Below, piece after piece: positions 27,356-34,684 of a stretch of DNA of 34,684 nucleotides; the stretch's first letter is position 1; every line of letters starts with the position of its first letter. The stretch is from assembly GCA_913053615.1 (NCBI GenBank), contig CAJXHA010000004.1:1-34684 (forward strand), given 5' to 3'. The stretch is from an uncultured Bacteriovoracaceae bacterium (GTDB lineage: Bacteria > Bdellovibrionota > Bacteriovoracia > Bacteriovoracales > Bacteriovoracaceae). A program made the translations under genes and the position numbers. The notes beneath the pieces are model-generated. The model made no database searches. It was not told the DNA's origin and saw only the letters and a list, made by a program, of their open reading frames with translations.

Positions 27356-30127
27356 TTGAAGAATATATTTAAAGCATTACTTGTTTTGATGTCTTTGGGA
27401 TTTGTTTCAGGTCTCTTCTTATTAGGTGTCATAATATATATCTCTTTTGACCTTCCACAAATTAATTCATTAGCAGATTATAATCCACCTATTCCTTCAC
27501 GAATTTATTCTAAGGACGGTGAGCTTCTTTTAGAAATTTATAAAGAAAAACGTGAAATTGCACAAATGGAAGAAATTCCACAAATGATTGTAGATGCCTT
27601 CTTAGCAGCTGAAGATGATAATTTTTATAATCACTCAGGTGTAGATTATATTGGTATTGCGAGGGCGATGTTGAGAAATATTCGAGCTGGACGTATTGTT
27701 CAAGGAGCTTCAACAATTACCCAACAAGTAGCTAAATCATTATTACTTTCAAGTGAAAGAACATTTAAAAGAAAAATTAAGGATCTACTTTTGGCCAAGA
27801 GGATAGAGGAGAAGTTTTCAAAACAAGAGATACTCTTTTTATATCTTAATCAAGTTTATCTTGGTGGTGGTTACTACGGTATAAAGTCTGCCTTTAAAGG
27901 TTACTTTGGAAAAGAATTATCTGAAGCTACTGTTGCTGAGGCTGCTCTTATTGCTGGTTTATTAGTTGCTCCAGGTAAGTATTCACCTTATGTTAATCCA
28001 CAATATGCTAAGAAAAGACAAAGCTATGTTCTTGGACGACTCTTAAAAACTGGAAAAATATCCCAAGTCGATTATGAAGCCGCTAAGAATGAAAATATCC
28101 AAATGCAATTAAAGCAACCCAATTTAATGAAGGCTGGCTATTTCACTGATTGGATTAGACAGAAGCTTGTTGCTCACTTTGGTAAAGATGACTTTCTAAC
28201 TAATGGCTATACAGTTACAACAACAATTGATTGGGTTCTTCAGAAAAAAGCAGAAGAAGAAATTCAAAAAGGTGTGGTTGAAATTGATAAAAGACAAGGT
28301 TTTAAAGGGCCAATTGGTAAGTGGTCAGAGGAAAATCTTGTTGAAGATCTAAAAAAACAAAGAATAGAAATGTATGAAGAGGCATCAAATTTCTTCACTT
28401 TTTATAAAGATGGTTCAGTAAAAAATGAATTTAAATATGAAGAGGGAGAAATTGAAAGAATTCTTGAAACTCAAAAAGCTACACTAGCTGAACTAAAGGG
28501 TAGAAGAGAAGTATTCTTTGAGCCAGGTAACGTAGAAGATGACCCACTATTAAAATTGATTGAACTAGATAAACCATATAAAGCTTATGTAACTAAAGTT
28601 AGTAATACTCAAAAAACAATTTATGTAAATGTTGCTGGTATTAAGGCAATTATACCTTATGAAGGCTTTAAGTGGGCGCATACCAGAGAAATTACAGAAG
28701 ATCTGCATTATTGGTCTTACCAGAAATATCCAGAAAACATACTTAGTCCTGGAGATATTGTCTTAGTTAAATTTAAAGATTTAGATGTTGTAAGTGCTTA
28801 TGAAAAATCAGACTCTGACTTTAAGAAAATTTATAAAAAATCAGATGATGTAAAACTATTTAGCTCTCAAAAATTTTATGAGGCTGTTTTATTTCAAGAG
28901 CCAGATGCTCAAGGTGCACTTATCTCAATTTCACCTCAAACTGGAGAAATTATTTCAATGGTTGGTGGGAGTGACTTTTTAAAATCACAATTTAATCGTG
29001 CTGTTCAATCTAATAGACAACCGGGTTCTGCTTTTAAACCCCTTATATTCGCTGCTGGTCTAGAAAATGGATTTACTCCTGCTTCAATTTTACTTGATTC
29101 TCCCCAAGCACTTGGTGGTGTTGATGATAGCCTTTCTTGGAAACCAAGAAATTACGATGGTAAGTTTAAAGGTGAAATGACTTTAAGAAGAGCACTAGAG
29201 ACGAGTCGAAATATACCAACGATTCGTTTATCTCAGCAAGTTGGAGTTGATAGAATTAAAGACCTTGTAGATAGAGTAAAAGTTGATGTTGATCTTCCAA
29301 ATGATCTAAGTATCTCTCTAGGTTCTTTTGGAATAAACCTTCTTGATCTAGTGAAGTTATATTCAATTTTTCCAAATGGAGGAAGAAGAGTAAAAATTAA
29401 ATCCATTCTATCGATTAAGGATAGGGATGGTAAAGTTCACTTTCTTGAAGATAAGAATCAGGATCCTGGTTTAAAGGATGATTCTGAATTAACTCAAGAA
29501 GAAAAAGATAAGAAGAAAGAAAAAGAGAAGAAAACTGAAGTGGCCAAAACAGAAGAAGAAAATATTGATGGTGAAAAAGAAGAAGTAAAAGAAGAAGTAA
29601 ATCCATTTTTAGTTAATCTAAGTGAGGATCAAGTTTATGATCCACGTTTAGCATATCTTATGACCAACTTATTAAAAGGTGTTATCCAAAATGGTACTGG
29701 TATGCGTGCACGTAATATAAGTTCATTTATTGGTGGTAAAACTGGAACAACAAATAATTATGTTGATGCATGGTTTTTAGGTTTTTCATCAAAGCTTGTA
29801 ACTGGTGTTTGGACTGGTTTCGATAATAACGATACTCTTGGTTGGGGAGAGACGGGGGCAAAATCTGCCTTGCCTGTTTGGAGTGAGTTTATGCAACTAG
29901 GTATCAAGAGGTACGGAGAGTCTGACTTCCCAACTCCACCAGGAATAGTAAATGTCTCAATTAATCCTGTTACAGGTAAGTTATCAAAATCAGGGGCTTC
30001 ATCTTCTTATATTGAATCTTTCGTAGAAGGAACAGAACCAGGTAATGAGGAAGAAGTAGAAGACTCAGGAGATGAAGATAGTTCGACGATCAAGTTTGTT
30101 GATGAGGATTATTACCTTTCACAATAA
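27356..30127 (+). CDS. class A penicillin-binding protein 1A (transglycosylase/transpeptidase)
   Basis: AAEDDNFYNHSGVDYIGIARA...GASTITQQVAK (GT51); RQPGSAFKPL (SxxK), SRN, GGKTGTTNNYVDAWF (KTG). TTG start with AAGGA SD. Confidence 0.95.
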   Translation: MKNIFKALLVLMSLGFVSGLFLLGVIIYISFDLPQINSLADYNPPIPSRIYSKDGELLLEIYKEKREIAQMEEIPQMIVDAFLAAEDDNFYNHSGVDYIGIARAMLRNIRAGRIVQGASTITQQVAKSLLLSSERTFKRKIKDLLLAKRIEEKFSKQEILFLYLNQVYLGGGYYGIKSAFKGYFGKELSEATVAEAALIAGLLVAPGKYSPYVNPQYAKKRQSYVLGRLLKTGKISQVDYEAAKNENIQMQLKQPNLMKAGYFTDWIRQKLVAHFGKDDFLTNGYTVTTTIDWVLQKKAEEEIQKGVVEIDKRQGFKGPIGKWSEENLVEDLKKQRIEMYEEASNFFTFYKDGSVKNEFKYEEGEIERILETQKATLAELKGRREVFFEPGNVEDDPLLKLIELDKPYKAYVTKVSNTQKTIYVNVAGIKAIIPYEGFKWAHTREITEDLHYWSYQKYPENILSPGDIVLVKFKDLDVVSAYEKSDSDFKKIYKKSDDVKLFSSQKFYEAVLFQEPDAQGALISISPQTGEIISMVGGSDFLKSQFNRAVQSNRQPGSAFKPLIFAAGLENGFTPASILLDSPQALGGVDDSLSWKPRNYDGKFKGEMTLRRALETSRNIPTIRLSQQVGVDRIKDLVDRVKVDVDLPNDLSISLGSFGINLLDLVKLYSIFPNGGRRVKIKSILSIKDRDGKVHFLEDKNQDPGLKDDSELTQEEKDKKKEKEKKTEVAKTEEENIDGEKEEVKEEVNPFLVNLSEDQVYDPRLAYLMTNLLKGVIQNGTGMRARNISSFIGGKTGTTNNYVDAWFLGFSSKLVTGVWTGFDNNDTLGWGETGAKSALPVWSEFMQLGIKRYGESDFPTPPGIVNVSINPVTGKLSKSGASSSYIESFVEGTEPGNEEEVEDSGDEDSSTIKFVDEDYYLSQ

Positions 30128-30143
30128 GAAATAATTAATCACT

Positions 30144-30170
30144 TAAAAGCACCTTACAAAGAGCCGATAA
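30144..30170 (+). promoter_or_regulatory. sigma-28 (FliA-type) promoter candidate upstream of the TonB-like gene
   Basis: TAAA-N15-GCCGATAA (TAAAAGCACCTTACAAAGAGCCGATAA), exact match at the core positions. Confidence 0.6.
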
Positions 30171-30186
30171 GCCTTGTGAGGTGTAC

Positions 30187-31095
30187 ATGGAAAGTATCTT
30201 TAATAAATTCAATATCGATAAGAAACTAAAGGCCTTTATAGTTTTGTCTTTAGTAGTTCACTTGATTCTCTTAGTATCTCAAGCTCCTTCTTTAGATATA
30301 AAGAATGCTCTTACGAGTACTGAGGACGCAACGGCTATTAAAATAAAATTATTGGTTAATTCAAAAACTAAGAGACAGATTGTTCAAACTCAAGAATCAA
30401 AAGATAAATTAGAGAAAAAGCTTAAAGACGCTTATTTAGGCAAAAAAGATAATTTTGTTGCTCGTGAAACAAAGTCTGCTCGCGTTGGCTCATTTAAAAG
30501 TGCAGCTAAAGGTGTAAAAGATGGTTTAAAAGAAAATAAGCAACAAAGGTCAAAAGTTAAAAAGAGAAAGAATTTTAAAGATTTAAAACTTTCTGATCTA
30601 GCAGTGAATCCAAATTTTAAAAGAATGGATATCGCGAAAAAACAAGCGACTGTTTCTTCACAAAGAAAAGGTCTAAAAAATGGAACTAGTAAGCAGGCGG
30701 GATTAAGTCGTTCAAATGACTTTATAAAAGATGTTCCTTTAGGAGACTTTACTAAGCTAAATACCCAAGAGTTTGCTTATTATGGCTTTTATCATCGTAT
30801 AAGACAGAAATTAGAGCAGTTTTGGGGAGTAAATATCCAAGAGCAAGCTGAAAAGATAATGAAGTCGGGGAGAACAATTGCGTCTGGGCAAAATCACCTT
30901 ACATCATTGATAATTAGTCTAAATTCAAAAGGTGAGATTGTTAAAGTTAAAATCAAATCAACTAGTGGTCTTAAAGAATTAGACGAAGCAGCTGTAAAAT
31001 CATTTAATCAAGCTGGTCCATTTCCAAATCCACCAAAAGGTATGGTTAAAAATGGTTATGCTGTTATTGAATGGGGATTTGTTGTTAATACTTAG
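30187..31095 (+). CDS. TonB/TolA-family C-terminal-domain protein with single N-terminal TM anchor
   Basis: N-term LKAFIVLSLVVHLILLVSQ TM; basic linker; C-term LTSLIISLNSKGEIVKVKIKSTSGLKELDEAAVKSFNQAGPFPNPPKGM...AVIEWGFVV. ORF may start at GTG 30181. Confidence 0.85.
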   Translation: MESIFNKFNIDKKLKAFIVLSLVVHLILLVSQAPSLDIKNALTSTEDATAIKIKLLVNSKTKRQIVQTQESKDKLEKKLKDAYLGKKDNFVARETKSARVGSFKSAAKGVKDGLKENKQQRSKVKKRKNFKDLKLSDLAVNPNFKRMDIAKKQATVSSQRKGLKNGTSKQAGLSRSNDFIKDVPLGDFTKLNTQEFAYYGFYHRIRQKLEQFWGVNIQEQAEKIMKSGRTIASGQNHLTSLIISLNSKGEIVKVKIKSTSGLKELDEAAVKSFNQAGPFPNPPKGMVKNGYAVIEWGFVVNT

Positions 31096-31379
31096 TGTTC
31101 TGGATTTTCACCACGTAACATTGATTTTAAGCGATCAATACCTTCCATCGTTACATAGTCAGCCCAAATAGAATCTAATTCTCTTATTGCTTCAATAACT
31201 TGAAGAGCAGCTTGATCTCTAGAAATTTTTTGAGATTCAGCTAGTAATGAAATACTCTTATTGATTGCTTCAATCGCTGGTGAGTTATTAATTTTTGTTA
31301 GTCTTTCCTCGTATCCATTATCAATTCTTTTTTCCTTACTCTTAATAATAGCAGTGTTAAGAAGTTGGATTGATTCCAT
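31092..31379 (-). CDS. small hypothetical protein (95 aa)
   Basis: Intact ORF convergent with the TonB-like gene; no family recognised. Confidence 0.6.
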   Translation of the reverse strand: MESIQLLNTAIIKSKEKRIDNGYEERLTKINNSPAIEAINKSISLLAESQKISRDQAALQVIEAIRELDSIWADYVTMEGIDRLKSMLRGENPEH

Positions 31380-31528
31380 ATAACTAAAACCTTTTACGTG
31401 TGTGGATTGAGGTATGGAGTATGTACCTATTCTTCAAAAGAGTAAAGAGAAATTCTGAGATGAGTAATTATTTTTATATGAATTTTTTTTTAGGAGTGAA
31501 AAAAAATAAATTGCTTGACGGCCTAGTA

Positions 31529-31546
31529 GAGCCGGTTTCCCGGCTC
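31529..31546. other. GC-rich stem-loop (GAGCCGG-TTTC-CCGGCTC), possible terminator after gcvH
   Basis: 7-bp perfect stem just downstream of gcvH stop (minus strand); no adjacent U-tract. Confidence 0.5.
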
Positions 31547-31558
31547 AATAAGCACTAT

Positions 31559-31945
31559 TTAAGAGTTTGCTTTGCAGAATTCTTTATACGCTTTAGCATC
31601 CATTAGCTCTTTAACTTGATCCTCGTCACTTAGTTCAAGTTTTATAAGCCAAGCAGCAAAAGCATTTTCATTTATTTTCTCAGGAGACTCTTCGATTTCT
31701 AGGTTTTTCTCCAAAACTTTTCCACTTAAAGGTGTGTAAAGATCACTTACTGACTTAATACTTTCAACTACGCCAAATGAGTCGCCATTATCATAAGTCG
31801 TGTCAGCTTCAGGGAGTTCAACAAATACGATATCTCCCAAAGAAGACTGTGCAAAATCTGTAATTCCAAGCGTTGCAATATTTCCTTCGATAGAAATCCA
31901 CTCGTGGTCTTCAGTGTAAAATAAATTTTCTTTAATTGTACTCAT
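31559..31945 (-). CDS. gcvH: glycine cleavage system H protein
   Basis: FYTEDHEWISIEGNIATLGITDFAQSSLGDIVFVELPE...FGVVESIKSVSDLYTPLSGKVLEKN (lipoyl-Lys motif). Confidence 0.97.
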   Translation of the reverse strand: MSTIKENLFYTEDHEWISIEGNIATLGITDFAQSSLGDIVFVELPEADTTYDNGDSFGVVESIKSVSDLYTPLSGKVLEKNLEIEESPEKINENAFAAWLIKLELSDEDQVKELMDAKAYKEFCKANS

Positions 31946-33000
31946 TACTTATGTCCTCCAGAGACAAAAGGCTTTGTAACCCTTGTTGTGTCATATAATT
32001 TGTTTCTAATATCAATTTTGAGCTTATCATAATCCTCAAATTCTTTATTGACGAGTGCTAATGCAATACCTTTTGAGAGCACAACTGACATTGAGCCAGA
32101 AGTTATCTCACCAACAGGCTGTTCATTGGCAATAAGCTTATAGCCGGCCCTTGGAATTCCCTTATCTAGTGTAAGTTTGATTAATTTCTTTTGCGCTTTG
32201 TAATCAGTAAGGGCAGCTTTGCCAATAAAGTTATCTTTATCTAGCTTCGTCGTCCATGCGAGTCCACAATCTAGGGGAGTTAGGTCTTCATTGAGTTCAT
32301 TTCCATAAAGTGGAAAGCATACTTCTAGTCTAAGAACGTCACGAGAACCAAGACCACAAGGTGTAACACCCCTCTCAATTAACTCATCCCATAACTTATC
32401 AATAATATTATGGGGAGCGAATACTTCAAAACCATCCTCTCCTGTGTAGCCAGTGCGGGCTAAGATAATTCCATTATCTAATTTCTGAATTGAGTAATAG
32501 TCAGCATCTTTTAAACCACTTAGTAACTCAATTTCTTTTATTGTTTCAAATGTCTTTGGACCTTGAATGGCCAATAATGAGTACTTATCAGATTCATTTT
32601 TAAGTTCGACATTGAAGTCGCCTGTATTTTCTTTAAACCAATTAAAGTCTTTTTCAATATTAGACGCATTAACACAAATTAAAATTTCTTCATCACTAAA
32701 TTTATATGCAATTAGATCATCAATTATTTTTCCATCATGATTACAGAGTGGTGAATAGATGGCTTTGCCAGAGCTAAGCTTTTCAATATTATTTGTAATC
32801 ATATAGTTTACATATTTTGCAGCATCGGGACCAGTGACAAAGAATTCACCCATGTGGCTTACATCAAATACACCAACACCATTTCTAACAGCGAGAACTT
32901 CTTCTTTTAAATTCTTATACTGAATCGGCATTTCAAATCCAGCAAAGTCTACCATCTTTGCCCCAAGGGCCACATGCTTTTCATAAAGACTTGTTTTCAT
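31945..33000 (-). CDS. gcvT: glycine cleavage system T protein (aminomethyltransferase)
   Basis: TSLYEKHVALGAKMVDFAGFEMPIQY; FDVSHMGEF; RTGYTGEDGFEVF; GLGSRDVLRLEVCFPLYGNEL. Start 33000 supported by SD GAAGGA. Confidence 0.96.
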   Translation of the reverse strand: MKTSLYEKHVALGAKMVDFAGFEMPIQYKNLKEEVLAVRNGVGVFDVSHMGEFFVTGPDAAKYVNYMITNNIEKLSSGKAIYSPLCNHDGKIIDDLIAYKFSDEEILICVNASNIEKDFNWFKENTGDFNVELKNESDKYSLLAIQGPKTFETIKEIELLSGLKDADYYSIQKLDNGIILARTGYTGEDGFEVFAPHNIIDKLWDELIERGVTPCGLGSRDVLRLEVCFPLYGNELNEDLTPLDCGLAWTTKLDKDNFIGKAALTDYKAQKKLIKLTLDKGIPRAGYKLIANEQPVGEITSGSMSVVLSKGIALALVNKEFEDYDKLKIDIRNKLYDTTRVTKPFVSGGHK

Positions 33001-33001
33001 C

Positions 33002-33856
33002 TTACTTTCCTTCTTGTCTTTGTTTGGCCAAAACAAGATTTTCCATTAATGATAAGACTGTCATTGGACCTACTCCACCTGGAACTGGTGTAATGGCCTT
33101 CACATTATCCTTAACACTTTCGAAATCTATATCACCACAAAGCTTATTTTCTTCATCTCTATTCATACCAACATCAATAAGAACCTGACTTTGATCTTTT
33201 TGAAAATAATCTGCATTCAAAAACTTAGTCTTTCCCACTGCACTTATAATAATATCTGCACTTAGAGTATGTTCTTTTAAGTTACGAGTTCGACTATGGC
33301 ACATTGTAACTGTAGCCCCTGCATTTTGTAATAAAAGCGCCATCGGTTTTCCAACAATTAAGCTTCTTCCTATAACGGTTGCTTTTTTACCTGTTAAGTC
33401 GATATTCTCAGTTTCAAATAAAGTCATTATTCCTTTAGGGGTACAGGGAATAAAACCTCGTTCATAATTATTTTTAATTAGACCTATAAAGCTTTCAACA
33501 CCAAATCCATCGACATCTTTTTCTGGGGCGATTAATTCAGTTGTATCAATATCGCTCAAATGTTTTGGAAGGGGAAGTTGAACAAAACCTCCATGAATCG
33601 AATTATCAGAGTTAAGCTTTTCTATTTCTTGTAGAAAGTCGTCGCGAGAAATATCTAAGGGCAATTTTACTAAATCAAAAAGAGCTCCAATTTTTTCGCA
33701 CTGTTTTTCTTTATGTTTAACGTAAGTGACTGAAGCTTGATTTTCTCCAACTAAAATAACCCTCATTTTTGGAGGTGAAGACATCTGAGAGCATAAGTCT
33801 TTGAGTTTTGGTAGAGTATCTTCAATTAAGGGTTTAGCTAGAAGTAGATTTGTCAT
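33002..33856 (-). CDS. folD: bifunctional methylenetetrahydrofolate dehydrogenase/cyclohydrolase
   Basis: SVTYVKHKEKQCEKIG; GGFVQLPLPKHL; PEKDVDGF; PCTPKGIM; GRSLIVGKPMALLL; ITPVPGGVGPMTVLSLMENL. Confidence 0.97.
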   Translation of the reverse strand: MTNLLLAKPLIEDTLPKLKDLCSQMSSPPKMRVILVGENQASVTYVKHKEKQCEKIGALFDLVKLPLDISRDDFLQEIEKLNSDNSIHGGFVQLPLPKHLSDIDTTELIAPEKDVDGFGVESFIGLIKNNYERGFIPCTPKGIMTLFETENIDLTGKKATVIGRSLIVGKPMALLLQNAGATVTMCHSRTRNLKEHTLSADIIISAVGKTKFLNADYFQKDQSQVLIDVGMNRDEENKLCGDIDFESVKDNVKAITPVPGGVGPMTVLSLMENLVLAKQRQEGK

Positions 33857-33969
33857 GGTCAGAAAATATCTTAATTTTCTAAAATTTCATAGTAAAAATT
33901 GCGTAATAATCGACTCTTAGCACTGTAATTTAATGTTTCATAAAATCCATTTTTGAGGGATAATAGAGT

Positions 33970-34248
33970 ATGGAAAAAAAGAAAGTAGAATGTACCATTT
34001 GTAAGCATTACGGTGATGAGACAGATGATTCTAAAATGCTTGAGCGAACAAAGATTTTTGATGAAAGTGGAAATCCCGTTAATATAATTCTTTGTCGTAA
34101 GCATTCGGTAGAGCTATTCAAATTGGGACAAAAGAAATTTCTATTGACGCACTATAAGATTCTGGTGGACATTATCGCCTCTGATGAAACAAAATTTCTT
34201 GATATACTTGAAAAAACTATAAAATCTAATCCCGATAAGATCTACTAA
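33970..34248 (+). CDS. small hypothetical protein with CxxC / CxxxH putative metal site
   Basis: VECTICKHYGD... and ILCRKHSVELF; SD-like GAGGGATA upstream; directly upstream of ruvC. Confidence 0.7.
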   Translation: MEKKKVECTICKHYGDETDDSKMLERTKIFDESGNPVNIILCRKHSVELFKLGQKKFLLTHYKILVDIIASDETKFLDILEKTIKSNPDKIY

Positions 34249-34301
34249 TTGGACTAATCAAACACATTTTTAGTAAACTATAGTCAATAAAGGCGGTATG
34301 T

Positions 34302-34684
34302 TTGCTTGTTTTAGGTATTGATCCAGGTTCAATTAATACGGGCTGGGCACTCTTAAGTGTTGTTGGCTCAAAAATTAAGTATATTGACTCTGGTGTTTTG
34401 AAATTTAATACAAAGAAAGACTTTCTAATGAGAATGCCTGAGATGAAAAGCTCATTTAAGGCCTTACTGGAAAAAACGAATCCTGATCAATTAGCACTTG
34501 AATCACTCATTTATGTTAAGAGTCCTACAGCTTTAATGAAGCTAGCTCAGACAAGAGGTGTGCTCATTACAGAAAGTATCGAATTCGTTGATGATAAGAT
34601 TTTTGAGTACTCACCTAATTTAGTAAAATCAACGACAACTGGGCATGGGCATGCAAACAAAGAATCGATTCAAAAAGCAAGATC
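34302..34684 (+). CDS. ruvC: Holliday junction endonuclease RuvC, 3' truncated by window edge
   Basis: TTG start preceded by AAGGCGG; LGIDPGSINTGWALL, DQLALESLIYVKSPTALMKLAQTRGV, YSPNLVKSTTTGHGHANKESIQ; not in ORF track because open to the window end. Confidence 0.94.
   Translation, partial: MLVLGIDPGSINTGWALLSVVGSKIKYIDSGVLKFNTKKDFLMRMPEMKSSFKALLEKTNPDQLALESLIYVKSPTALMKLAQTRGVLITESIEFVDDKIFEYSPNLVKSTTTGHGHANKESIQKAR

Noticed and set aside
29415-29606. 63-aa Leu-rich minus ORF
   Set aside because: Reverse complement of the Lys/Glu-rich PBP1A insertion.
31400-31606. 68-aa + strand ORF near gcvH
   Set aside because: Runs into gcvH antisense; no convincing RBS; composition not protein-like.
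33857-33969. Glycine riboswitch for folD-gcvT-gcvH
   Set aside because: Only about 113 bp available and no tandem-aptamer-like structure recognised by eye; covariance-model search would be needed.
33871-34104. 77-aa minus ORF upstream of folD
   Set aside because: Overlaps the better supported 33970 + gene; low-complexity hydrophobic translation.
34231-34238. CCCGATAA before ruvC
   Set aside because: Lies within the upstream CDS and lacks a correctly spaced -35.
1-34684. CRISPR arrays, transposases, integrases, toxin-antitoxin or defence genes
   Set aside because: No spaced direct repeats, terminal inverted repeats or recognisable proteins of these types were seen.

Overview
AT-rich, gene-dense bacterial chromosomal window. 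Gene style and flagellar gene order suggest a Bacteriovorax/Halobacteriovorax-like (Bdellovibrionota) genome; this is inference only, with no database search. The + strand left part carries a truncated sigma-54 AAA+ activator, lspA-lgt, a fused B12 acyl-CoA mutase (IcmF-type) with a PduO-type cobalamin adenosyltransferase, an A-type Fe-S carrier with a YgfZ-TPR fusion, and a BatE-like/CNMP/AI-2E transporter/BamD-like/TPR series. Minus-strand genes include FHA, ABC1/UbiB, AstA and a shrunken aminotransferase-like ORF. The centre is a minus-strand flagellar cluster (flgF-G-A-H-I-J-M-N-K-L, csrA, fliW). The right part has xseB, a lipoprotein resembling a degenerate patatin, PBP1A, a TonB-C-terminal protein, folD-gcvT-gcvH and a truncated ruvC. 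I found no mobile elements, CRISPR arrays or obvious defence islands. The points most worth a second look are: a near-perfect sigma-28 promoter in front of the TonB-like gene; a textbook sigma-54 -24/-12 element before flgF; an apparent Sec-signal-like N-terminal extension on FlgG; a patatin-like lipoprotein that appears to lack the catalytic serine; a degenerate class-III aminotransferase-like ORF coupled to AstA; and an ErpA/YgfZ-TPR pair mirroring ISCA-IBA57. No single stretch clearly constitutes an entirely new system.
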